From: CAYXAA01 sp964462985
GTDB taxonomy: Bacteria; Pseudomonadota; Alphaproteobacteria; Rhizobiales; Stappiaceae
NCBI GenBank assembly: GCA_964462985.1
Contig: CAYXAA010000055.1
Location: forward strand, 1 to 17,753
DNA length: 17,753 nucleotides
Direction of reading: 5' to 3'
In this document: piece by piece, positions 7,244 to 14,553 of the stretch
How positions within the stretch are numbered: the first letter of the stretch is position 1
How the letters are laid out: every line of letters begins with the position of its first letter
The notes under the pieces: generated by a model
What the model was told of the DNA's origin: nothing
Database searches by the model: none
Seen by the model: only the letters and a program-made list of their open reading frames with translations
Program-made: the position numbers and the translations under genes

Positions 7244-8665
7244 TCAGTCCTCCAGCACCCAGGTGTCCTTGGTGCCGCCGCCCTGGCTGGAGTTGACCAC
7301 CAGCGAACCCTTCTTCAACGCCACCCGCGTCAGCCCGCCTGGCGTGATGCGCACTTGGTCGCCGACGAGCACGTAGGGGCGCAGGTCGACGTGGCGCGGC
7401 GCGATGCCGGAGCCGACGAAGGTCGGACAGGCGGAGAGTGCCAGCGTCGGCTGGGCGATGTAGTTGCCGGGCCGCGCCTTGAGCTTCCTGGCGAAATCGG
7501 CACGCTCCTTCTTGCTGGCCGCCGGGCCGACCAGCATGCCGTAGCCGCCCGCGCCGTGAACCTCCTTGACCACCAGTTCATCGAGGTGGTCCAGAACATA
7601 GGCGAGCGCGTCCCTGTCCTCGCATTTCCAGGTCGGGACGTTGTTCAGGATCGGCTTCTGCCCGGTGTAGAACTCGATGACCTCGGGCATGTAGGAGTAC
7701 ATCGCCTTGTCGTCGGCGATCCCGGTTCCGGGCGCGTTGGTGATGGTTAGCCGTCCGGCGCGATAGACGTCGAACAGGCCGGGCACGCCAAGCGTCGAAT
7801 CGGCGCGGAAGGTGAGGGGGTCGAGGAAGGCGTCGTCGATGCGGCGGTAGAGCACGTCGACCCGCTCCGGCTCGCGCGTCGTGCGCATGTAGAGGACGCC
7901 ATCGTCGACGAAGAGATCGCGGCCCTCGACCAGTTCCACGCCCATGGCATCGGCCAGGAAGGCGTGCTCGTAATAGGCGGAGTTGTAGATGCCGGGTGTG
8001 AGCACTGCGATCGTGGGCGGGCCGTCGCAGGCCGGCGGGGCGACGCTTTCCAGCGTCTGGCGCAGCAGCTCCGGATAGTGCTCGATCGGCGCCACGCGGT
8101 GGCTTTGAAACAGCTCGGGAAACATGTGCATCATGGTTTCCCGGTTCTCCAGCATGTAGGAGACGCCGGAAGGCGTTCGGGTGTTGTCCTCCAGCACGTA
8201 GAATTCGTTCTCGGAGACCCGGACCAGATCGGTGCCGATGATATGGGCATAGACCTGTCGCGCCGGGGTATGGCCGACCATCTCCGGCAGGAAGGCCTCG
8301 TTCTGAAGCACCAGCTCGGCTGGAATCCGTCCGGCGCGGATGATCTCCTGGCGATGGTAGAGGTCGTGGATCAGTGCGTTGAGGGCCCGCACGCGCTGGT
8401 CGATCCCGGCCGAAAGCCGGCGCCATTCCCGCGCGGACAAGATCCTGGGAATGATGTCGAACGGGATGAGGCGCTCGGTCTCCTCGCTGGTGCCATAGAC
8501 CGCAAAGGTGATGCCATGACGCCGGAAGATCGTTTCCGCCTCGCGCGACAGCCGGATCAGGTCGGACTTCGGCTGCTCCTTAAGCCAGGCGTCCAGCACC
8601 GCATAGGCCTGACGCGGCGTGCCGTCTTCGTCCGCCATTTCGTTGAAGAAGCGGGAGCCCCCCAT
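7244..8665 (-). CDS. Circularly permuted type 2 ATP-grasp protein (DUF404/DUF407)
   Basis: A 473-residue ATP-grasp enzyme of the circularly permuted type. Recognisable segments in order: FNEMADEDGTPRQAY near the start, IPFDIIPRILSAREW (about 67-81), DLVRVSENEFYVLEDNTRTPSGVSYMLENR (about 145-174, where the conserved glutamate and aspartate lie), LTPGIYNSAYYEHAFLADAMGVELVEGRDL, ITNAPGTGIADDKAMYSYMPEV, VVKEVHGAGGYGMLVGP, and the C-terminal SSQGGGTKDTWVLED. Such enzymes are expected to ligate a carboxylate to an amine using ATP, so peptide-bond formation is the likely chemistry; the substrate is unknown. It is first in the minus-strand Anbu cluster. The ATG at 8665 lacks a strong ribosome site, but the family-like FNEM segment supports a start upstream of it. 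Confidence 0.92.
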   Translation of the reverse strand: MGGSRFFNEMADEDGTPRQAYAVLDAWLKEQPKSDLIRLSREAETIFRRHGITFAVYGTSEETERLIPFDIIPRILSAREWRRLSAGIDQRVRALNALIHDLYHRQEIIRAGRIPAELVLQNEAFLPEMVGHTPARQVYAHIIGTDLVRVSENEFYVLEDNTRTPSGVSYMLENRETMMHMFPELFQSHRVAPIEHYPELLRQTLESVAPPACDGPPTIAVLTPGIYNSAYYEHAFLADAMGVELVEGRDLFVDDGVLYMRTTREPERVDVLYRRIDDAFLDPLTFRADSTLGVPGLFDVYRAGRLTITNAPGTGIADDKAMYSYMPEVIEFYTGQKPILNNVPTWKCEDRDALAYVLDHLDELVVKEVHGAGGYGMLVGPAASKKERADFARKLKARPGNYIAQPTLALSACPTFVGSGIAPRHVDLRPYVLVGDQVRITPGGLTRVALKKGSLVVNSSQGGGTKDTWVLED

Positions 8666-8957
8666 GAGAAAACCGCGCCTTCCCGTTGATTTGGCTGCTA
8701 TTGCCTAAAATCATTGCAGAGGCTGCGGCGTTCGCAAAGACCAAATCCCGCGCCTCATCTGCCGCAGTATTGAGCAAATGCGGGCCGCGGTCGATGCGGA
8801 CGTTGCGCTCTGCGTAGCGCCGCGCCAGTCGAACCGACGTCGCCTGGCGGCATCGGGAGCCCCTGATCGTCTCTTCCTTCCTAGGGCTGACTTTGTCGCG
8901 ATCGCGCCGCATGCTATGAGCCGATGATGGACGACACGCGCTAAAAGGCTGCTCCCG
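8666..8957. other. Divergent intergenic region between the Anbu cluster and pccB
   Basis: The 292 bases between two divergent starts must hold promoters for both units. I find no convincing gene, no clear -35/-10 pair and no strong palindrome. Several TTGC and GCAAA words occur (about 8693-8795), but they do not form the spaced pair expected of a short-chain acyl-CoA regulator site. Confidence 0.4.
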
Positions 8958-10490
8958 ATGAAGGAAATCCTGACCGAGCTCGAGGAAAGGCGGGCGGTCG
9001 CCCGCCTCGGCGGCGGCCAGAAGCGGATCGACGCCCAGCATGCGCGCGGCAAGCTCACGGCGCGCGAGCGGATCGAGATCCTGCTCGACGAGGGCTCGTT
9101 CGAAGAGTTCGACATGTTCAAGGTGCATCGCTGCACCGACTTCGGCATGGCGGACGTTCATATTCCCGGCGATGGCGTCGTCACCGGCTGGGGTACGATC
9201 AACGGCCGCACCGTCTATGTGTTCTCCAAGGATTTTACGGTGCTGGGCGGCTCGCTGTCGGAAACCCACGCCGAGAAGATCATCAAGATCCAGGACATGG
9301 CGCTGCGCAACCGTGCGCCGATCATCGGCCTGTTCGACGCCGGCGGCGCCCGCATCCAGGAGGGCGTCGCCGCGCTCGGCGGCTACGGCGAGGTGTTCCA
9401 GCGCAACGTGCTCGCCTCCGGCGTCATCCCGCAGATCTCGGTGATTATGGGGCCCTGCGCCGGCGGCGATGTCTATTCGCCGGCAATGACCGACGTCATC
9501 TTCATGGTGCGCGACACGTCCTACATGTTCGTCACCGGCCCGGACGTGGTGAAGACCGTCACCAACGAGACGGTGACGGCCGAGCAGCTCGGCGGCGCCT
9601 CGATCCACACGACGAAATCCTCGATCGCCGACGGCGCCTACGACAACGACGTCGAGACGCTTCAGCAGATGCGGCGGCTGATCGATTTCCTGCCGATGAA
9701 CAACCAGTCGGAGCTGCCGGAAATCGCCTGCTTCGACGACCCGAACCGGATCGACAAGAGCCTCGATACGCTGATCCCGGACAACCCGAACAGGCCCTAC
9801 GACATGAAGGAGCTGATCCTGAAGACGGTCGACGAGGGCGACTTCTTCGAGATCCAGCCGTCCTTCGCCAAGAACATCGTCACCGGCTTCGGCCGCATCG
9901 AAGGACGCACCGTCGGCATCGTCGCCAACCAGCCGATGGTGCTCGCCGGCGTGCTCGACAGCGACGCCAGCCGCAAGGCCGCGCGCTTCGTGCGCTTCTG
10001 CGACTGTTTCAACATCCCGCTCGTCACCTTCGTCGACGTGCCGGGCTTCCTGCCGGGCACGGCGCAGGAATACGGCGGCCTGATCAAGCACGGCGCCAAG
10101 CTGCTGTTTGCCTATGCCGAGGCGACGGTGCCCAAGGTCACGGTCATCACGCGCAAGGCTTATGGCGGCGCCTATGACGTCATGAGCTCCAAGCACATCC
10201 GCGGCGACATCAACTACGCCTGGCCGAGCGCGGAGATTGCCGTGATGGGCGCCAAAGGTGCGGTCGAGATTCTGTACCGCTCGGAGCTTGCCGACAAGGA
10301 CAAGATCGCCAAGCGCACCAGGGACTACGAGGACCGTTTCGCCAACCCCTTCGTCGCCGCCGAGCGCGGCTACATCGACGAGGTCATCCTGCCGCACTCG
10401 ACAAGACGCCGGGTGTCACGCGCCCTGGCGCTGCTTCGGGGCAAGCGCGACAAGATGCCGTGGAAGAAGCACGACAACATTCCGTTGTGA
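8958..10490 (+). CDS. pccB: Propionyl-CoA carboxylase beta subunit (carboxyltransferase)
   Basis: A 510-residue carboxyltransferase subunit that moves CO2 from carboxybiotin on PccA to propionyl-CoA, giving (S)-methylmalonyl-CoA. Full length for the family. The N-terminal crotonase-like domain includes RGKLTARERIEILLDEGSFEEFD, DFTVLGGSLSETHAEKI, DAGGARIQEGVAALGGYGEVFQRNV and the oxyanion-hole region GPCAGGDVYSPAMTDVIFMV. The C-terminal domain includes VDVPGFLPGTAQEYGGLIKHGAKLLFAYAEATVPK, ITRKAYGGAYDVMSSKHIRGD and WPSAEIAVMGAKGAVEI. The ending WKKHDNIPL is typical of proteobacterial PccB. The ATG at 8958 follows AAAGG by eight bases. The gene for its partner, pccA, lies 4 kb downstream and not adjacent. 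Confidence 0.96.
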   Translation: MKEILTELEERRAVARLGGGQKRIDAQHARGKLTARERIEILLDEGSFEEFDMFKVHRCTDFGMADVHIPGDGVVTGWGTINGRTVYVFSKDFTVLGGSLSETHAEKIIKIQDMALRNRAPIIGLFDAGGARIQEGVAALGGYGEVFQRNVLASGVIPQISVIMGPCAGGDVYSPAMTDVIFMVRDTSYMFVTGPDVVKTVTNETVTAEQLGGASIHTTKSSIADGAYDNDVETLQQMRRLIDFLPMNNQSELPEIACFDDPNRIDKSLDTLIPDNPNRPYDMKELILKTVDEGDFFEIQPSFAKNIVTGFGRIEGRTVGIVANQPMVLAGVLDSDASRKAARFVRFCDCFNIPLVTFVDVPGFLPGTAQEYGGLIKHGAKLLFAYAEATVPKVTVITRKAYGGAYDVMSSKHIRGDINYAWPSAEIAVMGAKGAVEILYRSELADKDKIAKRTRDYEDRFANPFVAAERGYIDEVILPHSTRRRVSRALALLRGKRDKMPWKKHDNIPL

Positions 10491-10586
10491 TGGCCTCGGG
10501 CGGAATCGGGGCGGCGAAACGATCGATGTCCTGAGAGCGAAAGGCATCTCCGCTGCTCTAGGTTGCTTTTGAGGTAGGTTACTCTC

Positions 10587-10612
10587 GCGTAGGCGTCAAA
10601 TATGCGCTACGC
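10587..10612. repeat. Inverted repeat just upstream of the low-GC cassette
   Basis: GCGTAG and CTACGC are separated by 14 bases and end eight bases before the first cassette ATG. The region is where base composition drops from GC-rich to mixed. It could be an operator or a remnant of the insertion boundary; no matching copy is seen at the right end of the cassette. Confidence 0.35.
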
Positions 10613-10620
10613 CATAAAAA

Positions 10621-11154
10621 ATGGCGAGCGTCAATGATATTTTCTTGGCTGAGAAATCGATAGGTTTCTTTCCTGGCTGGTCGAAACCAGAACCTGAGAC
10701 CGACTATATTTGGTTTGACGCACCTATCGAGATCGGCGGTGTAACTGAGACCGGGCTCGTGCTGCATGGCGGTTGTTACGCGCACAGGCCGAACGTAAAT
10801 GTGAGTTTTGAGCTCAGAGTTGCCGGAACTCCTGGTCGTCGTTGCATTCCGATCGAACGTCTCGACTGGCGAGCAATGGTAGGTCATTCCAACCCGAGAA
10901 AACCGAAATCGGATTGGTCGGGTAGACGTGTCTCAACTACGCACCTCCATGACTTTTGGCTCAATTGCTCAGAGAGTGAACAAAGAATGCGTTCGGGTGG
11001 TTTATCAACTGCTCGCGAAATAGATGAAATGCTTCAGACCTTTATTGAAGCGCGTGACTTTGTCGGAAAACGGCTTAAAATCAATAACATAGACATTGTG
11101 CTGGAGCCTGATTGGGTGTATGTTTTTTTCCATTGGGAGAGGCCCAATGAGTGA
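10621..11154 (+). CDS. Unknown protein, first gene of a low-GC two-gene cassette
   Basis: A 177-residue soluble protein with no signal peptide or membrane segment. The only recognisable stretch is about residues 77-113: a pattern of IPIERLDW, then HSNP, then STTHLHDFW. Its Arg/Asp, His-x-Asn-Pro and Thr-His-Leu-His spacing reminds me of DUF6978-like proteins; this is from memory and unverified. The C-terminal part (about 126-170) looks helical, then beta (RLKINNIDIVLEPDWVYVFF). G+C is roughly 37-50% by line, against about 75% in pccB, with codons rare in the neighbours (TTA, ATA, AAT). The ATG at 10621 is the first possible start after an in-frame TAA and has no ribosome site, so a leaderless mRNA is possible. 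It overlaps the next gene by eight bases. Confidence 0.8.
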   Translation: MASVNDIFLAEKSIGFFPGWSKPEPETDYIWFDAPIEIGGVTETGLVLHGGCYAHRPNVNVSFELRVAGTPGRRCIPIERLDWRAMVGHSNPRKPKSDWSGRRVSTTHLHDFWLNCSESEQRMRSGGLSTAREIDEMLQTFIEARDFVGKRLKINNIDIVLEPDWVYVFFHWERPNE

Positions 11155-11890
11155 CAGAGTGTTGCTTTCAGACATATGCGCGGAGCTGGTGCCGGGCCTC
11201 GTCTCATGGCGAGATTGGGGAGACGCAAGCTTTATAAGCCTCCCTCTGGTTTACCCGAGCGGGTCATTGGTCACCGTGAGGCTTACATATGCAGAAGGGA
11301 GGGCAATTCGTATTAGCGACTCTGGGTTTGCCTTCCGAGAGGCGGAAAGCTTTGGGGCGGCACGTTCATTCCCCAAGACTGCACGTGCTATTGCTGAGAT
11401 CTTTGACGTGACTATCGGACGCCGATCGATTTATGTCGACGTGTCCGATCCAAACGATGTCGAAAGAGCGGTGTTCGACGTTAGTGCAGCTTCGCGATCA
11501 GTGGCAGAGCGCATTATTTCGAACGTTGCTTTTGATGGTGAAGCCGATATTTCGGACGTTTTGCATGCTAGACTGGACCGGCTGTTCCCCAATATGGTCG
11601 AGCACGACGGTAAGGTGGTGGGCGCATCTTCGACTGAGTGGGAAGTTACAGCCGTAGCGAAAGTTCACGGCCATACGGCGGTTTTTCAAGCTGTGACGAA
11701 CTATCCTGTCGCGGTCTACAAGGCCAGCACAGCTTTTCACGATTTGGCAGCTCTGGAAAATCCGCCAACGCTGATTTCTGTTGTGTCGTCCAAAGTGGAA
11801 ATGGGAAAGAACTATAGTATTCTGGCGCAGGCTGGGCGTGTGATTGAGATTGCGCAGGGAGACGACGTGTTCGAAAGAGCCGCAGCGTGA
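11147..11890 (+). CDS. Unknown protein, possibly DUF1828-like, second gene of the low-GC cassette
   Basis: A 247-residue soluble protein in two parts. The N-terminal part (about 8-90) has PLVYPSGSLVTVRLTYAEGRAIRISDSGFAFREAE followed by an amphipathic helix; this resembles the DUF1828 pattern of a strand pair ending in a (T/S)DxG turn, an unverified similarity. The C-terminal part (about 130-245) alternates strands and helices: WEVTAVAKVHGHTAVFQAVTN, then FHDLAALENPPTLISVVSSKVEMGKNYSILAQAGRVIEI. The ATG at 11147 is preceded by GGGAGAGG at a four-base spacing and lies inside the upstream gene's end (ATGAGTGA), so the two are translationally coupled. It shares the low G+C of its partner. A paired function, such as toxin-antitoxin or phage defence, is guesswork from architecture. 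Confidence 0.8.
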   Translation: MSDRVLLSDICAELVPGLVSWRDWGDASFISLPLVYPSGSLVTVRLTYAEGRAIRISDSGFAFREAESFGAARSFPKTARAIAEIFDVTIGRRSIYVDVSDPNDVERAVFDVSAASRSVAERIISNVAFDGEADISDVLHARLDRLFPNMVEHDGKVVGASSTEWEVTAVAKVHGHTAVFQAVTNYPVAVYKASTAFHDLAALENPPTLISVVSSKVEMGKNYSILAQAGRVIEIAQGDDVFERAAA

Positions 11891-11946
11891 CCCGGCCGCG
11901 GTAGTAATAGCAATTTCAACGGGCAATGGCTTCCGATCAGAATCCC

Positions 11947-12255
11947 CTAATCATCCCATCGGAACGGCCGGAACAGCGGCTCGCGGCATTCGTAGCCGAC
12001 GGGGCATTGCGGCGTGTCCCTGGTGGGACTGTATTTGACGAAGATCGCCTCCCACGGGTCGCAGTAGCCCTGGTTGGCGACGAAGCGGAAGTAGGTGTGG
12101 GGGCCGGTGGTCATCACCACGGCTCCGTGGCGCGCGACCAGCTGCTGGGCCTCGGCGCAAGTCATCCTGCGCAGATCCGGCCGGGCGGCCTCGGCCGCGG
12201 TGGCAAAGATCAACATCATTGCGGCGAAAGCGGCGGCTGCGGTGCGGCGGGCCAT
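11947..12255 (-). CDS. Small secreted four-cysteine protein
   Basis: A 102-residue exported protein. The signal peptide is MARRTAAAAFAAMMLIFATAAEA, with likely cleavage after AEA at residue 23. The mature part of about 79 residues has exactly four cysteines (TCAEAQ, YCDPW, QCPVG, ECREP), consistent with two disulfides in the periplasm. VVMTTGPHTYFRFVANQGYCDP and TPQCPVGYECREP look like the conserved core of a family of rhizobial hypothetical proteins that I recall from near pcc genes; no function is known to me. The start at 12255 is fixed by GGAGG seven bases upstream; a longer in-frame extension to 12309 has no such site. G+C is back to the high level of the flanks. Confidence 0.85.
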   Translation of the reverse strand: MARRTAAAAFAAMMLIFATAAEAARPDLRRMTCAEAQQLVARHGAVVMTTGPHTYFRFVANQGYCDPWEAIFVKYSPTRDTPQCPVGYECREPLFRPFRWDD

Positions 12256-12361
12256 GGTCGTTCCTCCCGGCCGGAATGGTCGGCCGGCATGGAGATACCT
12301 TCCCCGCAAATTCCCGTCTCGTCATCCCTTACTTGAACGGGCAGCCCTAAAGCTTTGGCCA

Positions 12362-12383
12362 GGCCGGAGATTGGTGTCCGGCC
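12362..12383. repeat. Perfect 7-bp hairpin upstream of the small secreted protein gene
   Basis: GGCCGGA and TCCGGCC enclose an eight-base loop. A second stem, TGCCGG/CCGGCA, lies at 12431-12452. Both are in the 272-base gap between the secreted protein gene and folB, downstream of folB on the minus strand. Neither is followed by a T-run, though either could act as a weak folB terminator. Confidence 0.4.
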
Positions 12384-12527
12384 AAGTCCGGCAAGGACGA
12401 GGCAAGGATGGCGGAGCGGGATGCCTCCTATGCCGGCCGGGCGGACCCGGCATGAAATCAACCTGAGCCAGTGTTGTCGGTTTACCGGCTGCAGGCAAGG
12501 GTTTGCGCCAGAAGAACGAGTATCCCG

Positions 12528-12890
12528 CTATGGCCGTTCCCGGGAGATCTCGACATAGACCCTTCCGGCGGCGACCGGCAGCGGTGCGCCCGGCTTGTGC
12601 ACCCGGACGGTCAGCCGCTCGATCCTCGGCTCGGCGGCAAAGACTGCCTCCGCGATCGCCCCGGCGAGGCGCTCGATCAGGAAGTAGCGGGCATTGGTAA
12701 CGACGCCTTCGACCGTCTTTGCCAGCGTGGCGTAGCACGCCGTTAGGGCAAGATCGTCCTTGAGACTCGCCTCGGTGAGGTCGAGATGACAGGTGAGGTC
12801 GACCACGAAGCGCTGCCCAAGCTTCGCTTCCTCGTCGTAGACGCCGTGATAGGCGTAGAAAGACAGGCCTTCGAGGTGGATGGCGTCCAA
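12528..12890 (-). CDS. folB: Dihydroneopterin aldolase
   Basis: A 120-residue enzyme of folate biosynthesis that converts 7,8-dihydroneopterin to 6-hydroxymethyl-7,8-dihydropterin and glycolaldehyde. Length is usual (about 120). Family features: LEGLSFYAYHGVYDEEAKLGQRFVVDL with the substrate-binding acid at Glu20/Glu21, Tyr53 in ACYATL, Glu73 in LIERLA, and catalytic Lys99 in VHKPGAP. It acts as an oligomer in the cytoplasm. The start is TTG at 12890, supported by GGAG eight bases upstream and by the residues DAIHLEGLSFYAYHG lining up with the family N-terminus. folB often lies beside folP or folK; neither is here. Confidence 0.93.
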   Translation of the reverse strand: MDAIHLEGLSFYAYHGVYDEEAKLGQRFVVDLTCHLDLTEASLKDDLALTACYATLAKTVEGVVTNARYFLIERLAGAIAEAVFAAEPRIERLTVRVHKPGAPLPVAAGRVYVEISRERP

Positions 12891-13194
12891 CGTCGTCGCT
12901 CCGCAGCCGCGGGATGACGGATCATCGATCGGGACCGACCGGTACCGCCTTTTGCAGCTTGAGTAGCAGTTGTTCGATCAGAACCGATAAACCGTTCACG
13001 CGCTGATCGTCTGAAAGTACCGGAGCAAAGGGCCCGCGCCGACGGGCACGGGCTGCTCCAGGCGCCTTCTACCAAGCGAGCCGCGGCGGACACAAGCACG
13101 GACAGCAGGTGCGGGTGTGAGGGGCCGTGAAAGGGCGGCCGTACGCATCTGGATCAATGGCGCCGGACTGCAGGTCGGCTATGAAGGATGCATG
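12891..13194. other. Divergent intergenic region between folB and the MgtC-like gene
   Basis: About 300 bases with no confident gene. On the minus strand a short frame at 12922-12999 (GTG start, no ribosome site) reads VNGLSVLIEQLLLKLQKAVPVGPDR; upstream of the GTG the frame stays open for a few dozen codons back to a TAG. It looks like a leucine-rich helix and may be a gene remnant or chance. GGGATGACGG at 12911-12920 resembles half of the palindrome near 120-158. Confidence 0.35.
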
Positions 13195-14457
13195 ATGACG
13201 TTCGACTTGCTCCTCAAGCTGCTCTCGGCGCTGGGCTGCGGCCTGCTCGTCGGGCTCGAGCGCGGCTGGAAGGAGCGGGAGGCGGGGCCGGGAAGCCGCA
13301 CCGCCGGCATCCGTACCTATGCACTGGTCGGGTTTCTCGGTGGCCTTTCCGGGCTGCTGCTGCCGGAGGTCGGCGAGATCGTCGTCGGCTTCGCATTCCT
13401 GGTGTTCGGGCTGATCTTTGCAGCCTTCCGCCTGCACGAGAGCGTCCACGACGGCGATTTTTCCGTGACGGGGACCGTGGCGGCGCTTATCACCTTCGCG
13501 CTTGGCCTGACAGCCGTTGCGGTTGATCCGGCCGTGGCCGCTGCCGGTGCGGTGGTCACGGCATCGGTGCTGGCGGCGCGCCCGAACCTGCATGCCTGGG
13601 TCAGGCATCTCACCTGGGCGGAACTGCGCTCCGCCCTTGTATTCCTCGCGATGACCGCGGTGCTGCTGCCGGTGCTGCCGGACCGTCCGGTCGACCCGTG
13701 GGGAGCCCTCAATCCCTACCAGATCTGGCTGATGATCGTGCTGATCGCCGCCATGTCGCTCGCCGGCTACTTCGCGGTCAAGATCGCCGGCGATCGGTAC
13801 GGCATCCTGTTCGCCAGCGCCGCCGGCGGTCTGGTGTCCTCGACGGCGTTGACGCTTGCCAATGCGCGGCTGTCGCGGCGGTCGCCGGCAAGCCTGCGCT
13901 TTCTCGTCGGCGGGACGCTGCTCGCCAACGCCGTTTCGGTGGCGCGTGCAGCGGTGATCGCCACTGTCCTTGCGCCGCCGTTGCTGCCCATCATCGCACC
14001 AGCGATCCTGCCGGCGGTCGCCTTCCTCGCCGCGGCAACCGCAGCCGCGTTCGCGCGCGCCCGGGACGGGAAGGGTGCCGAGGCGACCATCGACCTCGAG
14101 AACCCGGTCGATTTCCCGGCCGTGCTCAAGTTCGGCGCGCTGCTTGCGGCCGTAATGGTGGCGACGGACCTGCTGTCGCGCAGTTTCGGCTCAACGGGCC
14201 TTTATGTCTTGTCGGCCATCACCGGCCTGACCGATGTCGATGCCATCACGCTGTCGACGGCAAGACTCGCAGCAGGCGGCTACCCGCTGCGTCCGGCCGC
14301 CACCGCGATCCTGATCGCCGCCGGGGCGAACGCCGTCGCCAAGTCCGCGATTGCCGCCGCCGCCGGTTCCCGGCGCTTTGCAATCGTCGTCGGTGCCGGA
14401 CTAGCGGCTGCCGCGTTCGCGGGGCTGGCCGGCCTTGCGCTGTTTTCCTCCGGTTGA
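13195..14457 (+). CDS. MgtC/SapB-DUF4010 family integral membrane protein
   Basis: A 420-residue inner membrane protein, almost entirely hydrophobic. The N-terminal MgtC/SapB-like domain (about 1-140) shows the hallmark LLVGLERGWKEREAGPGSRTAGIRTYALVGFLGG. The DUF4010 domain (about 175-390) shows LNPYQIWLMIVLIAAMSLAGYFAVKIAGDRYGILFASAAGGLVSSTALTLANARLSRR and, near the end, AITGLTDVDAITLSTARLAAGG. Roughly ten to twelve membrane segments are expected. The function of this two-domain family is not established; MgtC itself modulates ATP synthase and phosphate or magnesium responses in pathogens, which should not be transferred here. AAGGA lies six bases before the ATG at 13195; an ATG at 13192 is an alternative. 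It ends in a hairpin at 14456-14476. Confidence 0.9.
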   Translation: MTFDLLLKLLSALGCGLLVGLERGWKEREAGPGSRTAGIRTYALVGFLGGLSGLLLPEVGEIVVGFAFLVFGLIFAAFRLHESVHDGDFSVTGTVAALITFALGLTAVAVDPAVAAAGAVVTASVLAARPNLHAWVRHLTWAELRSALVFLAMTAVLLPVLPDRPVDPWGALNPYQIWLMIVLIAAMSLAGYFAVKIAGDRYGILFASAAGGLVSSTALTLANARLSRRSPASLRFLVGGTLLANAVSVARAAVIATVLAPPLLPIIAPAILPAVAFLAAATAAAFARARDGKGAEATIDLENPVDFPAVLKFGALLAAVMVATDLLSRSFGSTGLYVLSAITGLTDVDAITLSTARLAAGGYPLRPAATAILIAAGANAVAKSAIAAAAGSRRFAIVVGAGLAAAAFAGLAGLALFSSG

Positions 14458-14476
14458 AGGCGGTCTTTCCGCCTTC
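14456..14476 (+). terminator. Probable intrinsic terminator after the MgtC-like gene
   Basis: An eight-base perfect stem, GAAGGCGG/CCGCCTTC, with a five-base TCTTT loop overlaps the stop codon and is followed by TCCCTTC. The downstream T content is modest, so termination may be partial. It separates the membrane protein gene from pccA, 97 bases past its stop codon. Confidence 0.55.
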
Positions 14477-14553
14477 TCCCTTCGGAGCAGTTGCGGAGGG
14501 TCGGGGCTCTGCTAGAACGGGGCCATGACCAAGCGCGAAGGGGCGGATGCCTG

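Noticed and set aside
6925..7296. Plus-strand frame across the Anbu-cluster spacer
   Set aside because: No ribosome site, Arg/Pro/Ser-rich composition, and it runs into the ATP-grasp gene on the other strand.
8690..8800. Possible short-chain acyl-CoA regulator box upstream of pccB
   Set aside because: TTGC and GCAAA words are present but not in the spaced TTTGCAAA pair expected for PccR-type regulators.
8580..10397. 605-codon minus-strand frame opposite pccB
   Set aside because: An antisense shadow of a highly conserved high-GC gene; composition is Asp/Val/His/Gly-rich without any recognisable domain.
12355..12746. Small plus-strand frames opposite folB
   Set aside because: They overlap the well-supported folB gene antisense and have no conserved features.
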